Below, piece after piece: positions 58,428-64,000 of a stretch of DNA of 64,000 nucleotides. The stretch is from Villigracilis sp024434165 (GTDB taxonomy: Bacteria > Chloroflexota > Anaerolineae > Anaerolineales > Villigracilaceae), in NCBI GenBank assembly GCA_030263665.1, contig SZPK01000001.1:1-64000 (forward strand), in the 5' to 3' direction. Within the stretch, counting starts at the first letter, position 1. Each line of letters starts with the position of its first letter. The notes beneath the pieces were generated by a model. That model worked only from the letters and a program-made list of their open reading frames with translations. It did not search any database and was not told where the DNA came from. Position numbers and translations under genes: made by a program.

Positions 58428-59246
58428 ATGAACGAAAACGTAGATATAAGCGCCGAATTATGGAAAGAGATTTTGCAAGATAATGAAATTACCAATGAAC
58501 CAGTAATCCAAATTCTGTCTTTTCTTTTCAATTCAGATGGATATGGTGCTTCTGGTGGAGAAATTTCTTTTGCGCTTAATTACAAACATCATGCTCCGCT
58601 CAACAGAATTATTCCTGATTTCTCAAAACGCATTCTAAAGAAACACCCCTTCATAGACCCGCCTCATCGAAGGGATGGAACAATTCGATACTGGCATGTT
58701 CCATTTTTAGGCACGGACAGCGAAGATGGTTTTGTTTGGATTTTACGTCCAGAACTGGCAAAGGCATTACCGCAGGTTTTTCAGAATATCAGCAAAGATA
58801 AAAAACTCACAGTTCTTCAAGAAATAGAAAGGCTAAAACATTCATACGAAACACTTCAGGAAACAACGCGGGAAGCTGTTATCCAAAGCCGTATAGGTCA
58901 AGGGCAATTTAGAACATCGCTAATCGGTTATTGGCAGGGTTGTTCAGTAAGCGGTTGCACCCAATTTGAAATACTCAAAGCATCACACATAAAGCCATGG
59001 CGTTACTCAACCAACGAAGAAAGGCTGGATGTTTTCAATGGTTTATTACTTCTTCCCAACATGGACACTTGTTTCGATTCAGGTTTTATCAGTTTTGATG
59101 ATGATGGAAAAATTGTTATTTCAAGCAAATTAAGCGAAGCAACGCTGTTGCAACTTGGCATAAACACCGATTTGAAGTTATCACGAGTGGAAGAAAAACA
59201 TAAAGCCTATTTACGTTTTCATCGCGAGAACATCTTTCGTCCTTAA
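58428..59246 (+). CDS. HNH endonuclease-domain protein (PF13391-like)
   Basis: 272 residues, clearly AT-richer than gatA before it. An N-terminal half of unknown fold (EIPNFS-like; contains FIDPPHRRDGTIRYW) is followed by coiled helix (LTVLQEIERLKHSYETL) and an HNH_2 domain with RIGQGQFRTSLIGYW, CSVSGC, LKASHIKPW (H of HNH), NGLLLLPNMDTCFD (N) and FDSGFISF. The zinc-type C-x-x-x-x-C pair is visible. It is probably a restriction-type or mobile nuclease acquired by transfer. No methyltransferase is beside it. Confidence 0.8.
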   Translation: MNENVDISAELWKEILQDNEITNEPVIQILSFLFNSDGYGASGGEISFALNYKHHAPLNRIIPDFSKRILKKHPFIDPPHRRDGTIRYWHVPFLGTDSEDGFVWILRPELAKALPQVFQNISKDKKLTVLQEIERLKHSYETLQETTREAVIQSRIGQGQFRTSLIGYWQGCSVSGCTQFEILKASHIKPWRYSTNEERLDVFNGLLLLPNMDTCFDSGFISFDDDGKIVISSKLSEATLLQLGINTDLKLSRVEEKHKAYLRFHRENIFRP

Positions 59247-59309
59247 CTTCAAACACTCATCCGCTGCGAAACTATCCAACCACGAGACTACCCGACCTTT
59301 TCCAAAGCT

Positions 59310-60179
59310 ATGAGTACAACTATCGTAAGTATTTTATGTGGAATAACAGGTATGTTCGGGTGGGGATTGTATGATTTTCTGGGCGGCGTATTCGCCAAAC
59401 AGATCGGACCTTACAAATCTTTTTTCTGGTCGCAGTTGGCTGGTTTGGCATCCATCCTTTTGCTCGGCTTTTTCATGACCCCAAGCATGGTCGTCTCTTC
59501 GGGCGTAATGCTTTTGTTTCCCGTTGCCGCGCTGTTGTACTCGGCTGGTTACTTGTTCTTCTTCAGGGGCTTTGAAGTTGGTAACATGTCCATTGTTGCC
59601 GCCACCATGAACTTGTGGGCGGTGTTTACCATGCTGTTTGCCTTCACCTTCATGGGACAGCGCCTTTCCACCCTCCAAACCGTCGGCGTCCTGATGATCC
59701 TGACAGGCGTGACCCTCGCCTCCCTGAATTGGAACGAGATCCAGCAAAGAAATTTTCAACTTTCTGCCGGAGTTAAGGAAGCCATTGCAGGAGCCTTTTT
59801 CTTCGGCATGTACTGGAATGTCAGCGAAGTCATCGTGGAAGAGATCGGGTGGCTGGTCAGCACGGCGTTGATCAAGGTTGGCATAGTTGTTTTTATGTTG
59901 CTCTTTTTCGTACTTTCAAAACGCGGGATGAGCCTGGCGGGCACTGATTCAAAAACCATGTTTGCCATCTTCATCATGGGCATGGTGGAGGCAGGTGCGG
60001 TTGCCGTTGTCAACTATGGCTTGACCATCGGAGACGCGATATTGATCACCCCCATTGCCTCGGCTTTATCCATTGTGACCATCGGATTAGCGATCATTTT
60101 TCTGAAAGACAAAATTACCAGACTCCAGGGACTTGGCATCGCCACAGCAGTCCTTGGCATCGTTGTTACAGGATTCTAA
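59310..60179 (+). CDS. EamA/DMT-family permease
   Basis: 289 residues, ten hydrophobic segments in two halves. The first half has GITGMFGWGLYDFLGGVF and ATMNLWAVFTMLFAF, the second MVEAGAVAVVNYGLTIGD and SALSIVTIGLAIIFLKDKITRLQGLGIATAVLGIVVTGF, the EamA pattern (quoted in parts). The substrate is unknown. The start MSTTIVSILCG follows TCCAAAGCT. Confidence 0.85.
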   Translation: MSTTIVSILCGITGMFGWGLYDFLGGVFAKQIGPYKSFFWSQLAGLASILLLGFFMTPSMVVSSGVMLLFPVAALLYSAGYLFFFRGFEVGNMSIVAATMNLWAVFTMLFAFTFMGQRLSTLQTVGVLMILTGVTLASLNWNEIQQRNFQLSAGVKEAIAGAFFFGMYWNVSEVIVEEIGWLVSTALIKVGIVVFMLLFFVLSKRGMSLAGTDSKTMFAIFIMGMVEAGAVAVVNYGLTIGDAILITPIASALSIVTIGLAIIFLKDKITRLQGLGIATAVLGIVVTGF

Positions 60180-60188
60180 GTTGTCAGA

Positions 60189-60683
60189 TTACATCCGATT
60201 CTCGTACGCATAAAAAATGTAATCCTGAGATTTCGTCTCGACGCCCAGATCGTGCAAGGCGCGCAGCAGTTGAGCGCGATGATCGGTGGCATGATTGACA
60301 ACATGAAGCAAGACCTGCCAGACGATCAGGTCTTTGTCTTCTGCGGGTTCTGTGATCGGCTTGGTGAACAAGAAATCGTCTTCCAGGTTGGCAAGGTAAG
60401 AGCGGATGTTTGCCTCCACCTTGTCCCAGTGAGTGCGGATGACATCTCGATCATCTGCCTCAACGGTCTCAGGGAGCGGCTCCGAAGGTTCGGCACCGCG
60501 CAATTCGTTGAACCACACGTCTTCCACATCCAGGAGATGAACGATCTGGTCTCGAATAGAGCCGCGCGAGTAATCGAGAGACTGCGTGAACTGCTCAAAG
60601 GTCAGCGCAGCGACGTGCTCCCAGACCTTGCGGTTCTCGGCGAAGTGATAGTCGTAAAAATGACGAAAGGCTTGAACATTCAT
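60189..60683 (-). CDS. DinB-family metal-dependent protein
   Basis: 164 residues. The four-helix DinB pattern is seen: FRHFYDYHFAENRKVW (first His), IRDQIVHLLDVEDVW (His in HLL) and VLLHVVNHATDHRAQLLRAL (the H-x3-H pair). DinB proteins act as thiol or other small-molecule S-transferases and are otherwise of unknown role. It is convergent with the EamA gene. Confidence 0.85.
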   Translation of the reverse strand: MNVQAFRHFYDYHFAENRKVWEHVAALTFEQFTQSLDYSRGSIRDQIVHLLDVEDVWFNELRGAEPSEPLPETVEADDRDVIRTHWDKVEANIRSYLANLEDDFLFTKPITEPAEDKDLIVWQVLLHVVNHATDHRAQLLRALHDLGVETKSQDYIFYAYENRM

Positions 60684-60740
60684 GAGAAAGACTCCTTATG
60701 CAAGTAAATTCATTATAGTCAAATGTTACAGGAATCTAAA

Positions 60741-61163
60741 ATGACCCAATTCTCAACCTCTCTCACCATCAACGCCAGCCAGGAAGCCATTTGGAAAGTC
60801 TTGTCCGACGTCGTTCACTGGCACGAATGGACTCCGACTGTCACAAAAGTCGAAGCGCTCGACTCGCCTGAGATCAAACTTGGCAACCGCTACAAAGTGA
60901 TTCAGCCCAAACTCCAACCCGTGATTTGGACGATCACCGAGCTTAATTCCGCCAACTTCACATGGGAGTCAAAATCCCCAGGCATGCACATGGTGGCAGA
61001 GCATGTCGTCAAGCCGATCAATGCCAATCAATCTGAAGTCACATTGACCTTTGCCTTCAACGGCTGGCTTGGAAATCTCATCGGCAGGATGTATGGAAAG
61101 ATGACCGCAGAATACGTCCAAACCGAAGCGCAATCGTTGAAAAAGCGGGCTGAAACCCCTTAA
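60741..61163 (+). CDS. SRPBCC (START-like) family protein
   Basis: 140 residues from ATG 60741; an ATG 18 bases earlier is also possible. The helix-grip fold of the polyketide-cyclase/START type is seen in ASQEAIWKVLSDVVHWHEWTPTV and VTLTFAFNGWLGNLIGRMYGKM. Such proteins bind small hydrophobic ligands. No specific ligand can be told. Confidence 0.8.
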   Translation: MTQFSTSLTINASQEAIWKVLSDVVHWHEWTPTVTKVEALDSPEIKLGNRYKVIQPKLQPVIWTITELNSANFTWESKSPGMHMVAEHVVKPINANQSEVTLTFAFNGWLGNLIGRMYGKMTAEYVQTEAQSLKKRAETP

Positions 61164-61268
61164 GACCATGGACGACAGACCGTAGACCATGGTTGTCAAT
61201 CATCAATCATCTACCGTCCGCGGTCAAAGACCAACTACCAAACTATTCAACTACGAGACTACCTAACT

Positions 61269-62771
61269 ATGAAATACGAACCCGTCATCGGACTTGAAAT
61301 CCACGCAGAACTGCTCACCGCCTCCAAAATGTTCTGCGGCTGCTCTGCGGATTATGCTTCCGCGCCTGAGCCGAACACGAATATCTGTCCCGTTTGTACG
61401 GGTCTGCCTGGCGCGATGCCTGTCGCCAACAAAAAAGCAACCGAACTCGCCGCACTCGTCGGTCTCGCCTTGAATTGCTCGGTCAACAAACACAACACCT
61501 TTGCACGCAAAAATTATTATTATCCCGACCTGCCCAAAGGTTATCAAATCTCGCAGTATGAATTGCCAATCTGCGAGAAGGGCTGGATCGAGGTCAATGC
61601 GCCCTCACCCCTACCCCCTCTCCCAAAGGGAGAGGGGAATCGCCTCCTTCCCTCTGAGGGGGAAGGGCTGGGGATGAGGGTAAGGGTGCGCCGCGTCCAC
61701 ATCGAAGAAGACACCGCCAAACTCTTTCACGAAAAAAATTACGCGCTCGTGGACTTCAACCGCGCAGGCGTCCCCCTCCTTGAAATCGTCTCCGAGCCGG
61801 ATATGCGCACCGTCGAAGCCGCGCTCGATTACGCCACCAAAGTCCGCGCCATTTTGCGCTACCTCGGCGTCAACTCGGGCGACATGGAAAAAGGCGTCCT
61901 GCGTTTCGAAGCCAACATCTCCGTGCGCCCTGTTGGCAGCGACGAGTTCCGCACGCGCACTGAAATCAAAAATCTCAACAGTTTCCGTGCGCTGACTCGC
62001 GCCTCCACTTATGAGATTGAACGGCAGATCAAGATTTATGAATCAGGCGGAATGGTGGTGCAGGAAACTTTGGGCTGGGACGATGTTCGGGGCGTGACGA
62101 CCAGCCAACGGTCGAAGGAAGAGGCGCACGACTACCGCTACTTCCCCGAACCCGACCTGCCTCCGCTTCAACTATCGGATGCGTGGATCGAGTCGATTCG
62201 GACTCGACTGCCCGAACTGCCCGAAGCCAAGACCGCCCGCTTCATCTCGGACTTCGGCTTGACTCCGTCCGAGGCGCGTTTTCTCACCTCCGAGCGTGCC
62301 CTGGCGGATTACTTCGAGAGCGTGGTCGCCAAATCGAAGAGTCCTGCCAAGACCGTCCATTCGTGGATCGCGGGCGAGTTCATGCGCTATCTCAACGACT
62401 CGGGCGTGAGCATCGAAGACGTGACCCTTTCACCCGAAGCCTTCGCCAAGCTGATTGACATGGTGACAGATAAAATCGTCAGCGGGAACAATGCCAAAAT
62501 TGTGCTGGCAGAATTGATTAAGAACGGAGGCGACCCGCATGAAATCGTCAAAGCGAAGAATCTCGCGCAAGTCTCCGATGAGGGCTTCATCCAGGACGCC
62601 GTGACAAAAATCATCAACGACAATCCATCCGAAGTGGAAAAATATCTCGGCGGTAAAGAGACGCTGCTCCAATGGTTCGTCGGTCAGGTGGCGCGCGCCA
62701 CCAAAGGCAAGGCTGACCCGAATGTAGCAAAAGAATTGATGGTGAAGGGATTGGAAGAGCGGAAGAAATAG
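61269..62771 (+). CDS. gatB: Asp/Glu-tRNA(Asn/Gln) amidotransferase subunit B, with an in-frame repeat insertion
   Basis: 500 residues. The GatB pattern is complete: YEPVIGLEIHAELLTASKMFCGC (quoted in part), CPVCTGLPGAMPVANKKA, YYYPDLPKGYQISQYE, and the C-terminal YqeY-like domain ending GQVARATKGKADPNVAKEL. It activates the Asp of Asp-tRNA-Asn (and Glu of Glu-tRNA-Gln) for amidation by the GatA ammonia. After GWIEVN, 28 codons (61602-61685) encode PSPLPPLPKGEGNR and RLLPSEGEGLGMRV, which other GatB proteins lack, and then VRRVHIEEDTAKLF resumes. It is 2.9 kb from gatC-gatA. Confidence 0.93.
   Translation: MKYEPVIGLEIHAELLTASKMFCGCSADYASAPEPNTNICPVCTGLPGAMPVANKKATELAALVGLALNCSVNKHNTFARKNYYYPDLPKGYQISQYELPICEKGWIEVNAPSPLPPLPKGEGNRLLPSEGEGLGMRVRVRRVHIEEDTAKLFHEKNYALVDFNRAGVPLLEIVSEPDMRTVEAALDYATKVRAILRYLGVNSGDMEKGVLRFEANISVRPVGSDEFRTRTEIKNLNSFRALTRASTYEIERQIKIYESGGMVVQETLGWDDVRGVTTSQRSKEEAHDYRYFPEPDLPPLQLSDAWIESIRTRLPELPEAKTARFISDFGLTPSEARFLTSERALADYFESVVAKSKSPAKTVHSWIAGEFMRYLNDSGVSIEDVTLSPEAFAKLIDMVTDKIVSGNNAKIVLAELIKNGGDPHEIVKAKNLAQVSDEGFIQDAVTKIINDNPSEVEKYLGGKETLLQWFVGQVARATKGKADPNVAKELMVKGLEERKK
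61602..61685 (+). repeat. Palindromic insertion inside gatB
   Basis: 84 bases, a multiple of three. The core CCCTCTCCC-AAA-GGGAGAGGG lies between CCCTCACCCCT and GGGATGAGGG; the same family as 44061-44109. Confidence 0.9.
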
Positions 62772-62813
62772 CGTGTTAAAATCATGTAGTCGCCTTTGCA
62801 AAAGGAGTTGAAC

Positions 62814-63053
62814 ATGGACTGGAAAGAACGCATTATTGTTGACCCTAAAATTCTTGTAGGCAAACCTATCATCAAAGGGACAAGGCTCGCCGTCGAATTT
62901 ATTGTGGAACTATTGGCACAGGGTTGGGCTGAAAATGAAATCATGAGAAATTACCCAGGCATCACTCATGAAGATATTGCTGCCTGCCTGATGTATGCTT
63001 CGAATATTCTCAAAGCAGAGAAAATTTATCCCTTTGAACTTTCACAGGCTTAA
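62814..63053 (+). CDS. DUF433 antitoxin-like protein
   Basis: 79 residues from ATG 62814 with AAAGGAG upstream. The DUF433 pattern is clear: IIVDPKILVGKPIIKGTRLAVEFIVE (quoted in part: PKILVGKPIIKGTR), LLAQGWAENEIMRNYPGIT and DIAACLMYA. These are DNA-binding antitoxin-like proteins paired with DUF5615 toxins. The next gene begins 3 bases after its stop. Confidence 0.88.
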   Translation: MDWKERIIVDPKILVGKPIIKGTRLAVEFIVELLAQGWAENEIMRNYPGITHEDIAACLMYASNILKAEKIYPFELSQA

Positions 63054-63055
63054 TC

Positions 63056-63415
63056 ATGCGCTTGCTGGCAAACGAAAATTTTCCTTTGGATGCAGTGGAA
63101 GCCTTGCGTGAAGCAGTCTATGATATCGCATGGATTCGCGAAGACGCACGCGGTGCGCCGGATGACAAAATTCTCAAACGTGCACAGCAGGAAAATCGGA
63201 TTGTTGTTACCTTCGACAAAGATTTCGGGGAATTGGCATTTCGATCCAAACTCCCCGCCCAAAGCGGGGTAATCCTATTTCGGATCACTCCAAAATCATC
63301 GCAACATATTGCCCAAGTGGCTGTTCAGGCATTGGCAAGCAGAGACAACTGGGTGGGACATTTCTCTGTTGTGGAAGAAAATAGAATCCGCATGACTTCT
63401 TTGAATCGAGAGTAA
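63056..63415 (+). CDS. DUF5615 PIN-like toxin
   Basis: 119 residues: LLANENFPLDAVEALREA (first acidic residues), GAPDDKILKRAQQENRIVVTFDKDFGEL (DxD-type site, quoted in part), then GVILFRIT. It is the PIN-like domain found beside DUF433, and probably an RNase toxin. The pair is followed by a fragment of the gatB 3' end. Confidence 0.85.
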   Translation: MRLLANENFPLDAVEALREAVYDIAWIREDARGAPDDKILKRAQQENRIVVTFDKDFGELAFRSKLPAQSGVILFRITPKSSQHIAQVAVQALASRDNWVGHFSVVEENRIRMTSLNRE

Positions 63416-63417
63416 GT

Positions 63418-63448
63418 CGCCCGCGCCACGAAGGGAAAGGCTGACCCG
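63418..63448 (+). repeat. Fragment like the gatB 3' end
   Basis: GCCCGCGCCACGAAGGGAAAG and GCTGACCCG encode ARATKGKADP, matching gatB at 62691-62721. It stands alone behind the toxin gene. Confidence 0.75.
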
Positions 63449-63522
63449 CTAGAACTCCACGCCTAACCAAATTAGAACAGATATGCTAAAATCAGTCCAG
63501 CCACTACAAAGGAGTTGACCCC

Positions 63523-63939
63523 ATGGCTGAACCGAAAACTCAAAAAACAAATGCAAGTGTCGAAGCGTTTCTGGAAAGCATTCCCAACGAACAGACCCGC
63601 GCCGATTGCTTTGAAATCGTAAAGATGATGAAGCAAGCCGCCAAAGCGGAGCCTGCCATGTGGGGCAGCAGCATTGTGGGCTTTGGCGAATACATGTTGA
63701 CCTACGCCAACGGAAGTCAATTGCCCTGGCCGGTGATCGCCTTCTCGCCGCGCAAACAGTACATCACCCTTTACATAGATCCCAACCTCGAGAACTACGA
63801 AAACCTGCTCAAAAACCTCGGCAAACATTCCACCGCAAAGGTTTGCTTGTACATCAAAAAACTGGCGGATGTGGACAAAAAAGTGCTTAAAGAGATCATC
63901 GTCAACTCGGTGAAGGCGACGAACAAGATGAATGCGTGA
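63523..63939 (+). CDS. DUF1801-family protein
   Basis: 138 residues. The pattern VEAFLESIPNEQTRADCFEIVKMMKQAA (quoted in parts VEAFLESIP and EIVKMMKQA), AEPAMWGSSIVGFGEY and WPVIAFSPRKQYITLYI matches DUF1801/YdhG, a frataxin-like fold. LGKHSTAKVCLYIKKLADVD follows. The function is unknown; iron binding or stress links have been proposed. It has AAAGGAG upstream. Confidence 0.85.
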   Translation: MAEPKTQKTNASVEAFLESIPNEQTRADCFEIVKMMKQAAKAEPAMWGSSIVGFGEYMLTYANGSQLPWPVIAFSPRKQYITLYIDPNLENYENLLKNLGKHSTAKVCLYIKKLADVDKKVLKEIIVNSVKATNKMNA

Positions 63940-63957
63940 TCTAGAGTTTCAGGTTTT

Positions 63958-64000
63958 CGCTCGTATCATCAAAGGCAAGGCTGACCCGAATGTGATGAAA
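63958..64000 (+). repeat. Second fragment like the gatB 3' end, running off the window
   Basis: Reads ARIIKGKADPNVMK in frame; the 23 bases from AAAGGCAAGG are the same as in gatB at 62702-62724, while the upstream part differs. It continues past base 64000. Confidence 0.7.

Overview
The window looks like a chromosomal segment of an anaerobic or facultative member of the Chloroflexota, most likely class Anaerolineae. This is inferred from GC-rich coding with moderate bias, lipoproteins and beta-helix proteins with Thr/Pro-rich linkers, the GatCAB plus non-discriminating AspRS pairing, the polyamine gene set and the many short palindromic repeats. No rRNA, tRNA, CRISPR array, phage or plasmid backbone was seen.

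Layout. 1-4.7 kb: the end of a secreted protein, a methyltransferase, an alkaline-phosphatase-superfamily enzyme, a 7-TM protein, a HEAT-repeat protein and an SH3 lipoprotein. 4.9-8.7 kb: pdhA-pdhB-pdhC (2-oxoacid dehydrogenase E1 alpha, E1 beta and E2), with a REP-associated transposase and its palindromes lying between pdhA and pdhB. 8.9-11.6 kb (minus): nucleotidyltransferase, HprK-like kinase, PqqD-like protein and a Tat-exported small protein, an uncharacterised modification/export cassette. 11.7-17.3 kb: PLP decarboxylase, MBL hydrolase and a large secreted beta-helix protein. 17.4-20.2 kb (minus): a polyamine operon with a canonical speD, two aminopropyltransferases and a divergent SpeD paralogue. 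20.4-27.6 kb: MFS transporter, hemW, lipoprotein, pyruvate phosphate dikinase and a response regulator. 27.6-34.6 kb (mostly minus): hydrolase, exonuclease, CCA-adding-type enzyme, hpt, tdk, and rpmE (fused to an alpha-CTD-like domain), rpmA and rplU. An AT-rich PLD-nuclease pair sits between hpt and tdk.

34.6-46.6 kb: a helical protein, S49 protease, GATase-like membrane protein, dienelactone hydrolase, two UvrD-like helicases (the second broken by a GxxExxY cassette with a 99-bp duplication) and two membrane glycosyltransferase-like proteins. 46.8-54.3 kb: two M4 metalloproteases (one with an emfourin-type inhibitor), a delta-60-repeat secreted protein and a STAS protein. 54.4-64 kb: aspS-gatC-gatA and, further on, gatB, with HNH, EamA, DinB, SRPBCC, DUF433/DUF5615 and DUF1801 genes.

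The strongest new signal is upstream of aspS. An extended -10 promoter leads at once into a 26-codon reading frame in which 10 residues are Asp or Asn. It is followed by mutually exclusive antiterminator and terminator stems: a textbook ribosome-mediated attenuator. The downstream AspRS carries His31, a mark of the non-discriminating type that charges both tRNA-Asp and tRNA-Asn, and gatC and gatA follow. A leader that reads both amino acids therefore fits the dual output of the enzyme. A second theme is short palindromic or tandem repeats that have inserted in frame inside essential genes (gatB, hemW, pdhC, a helicase).
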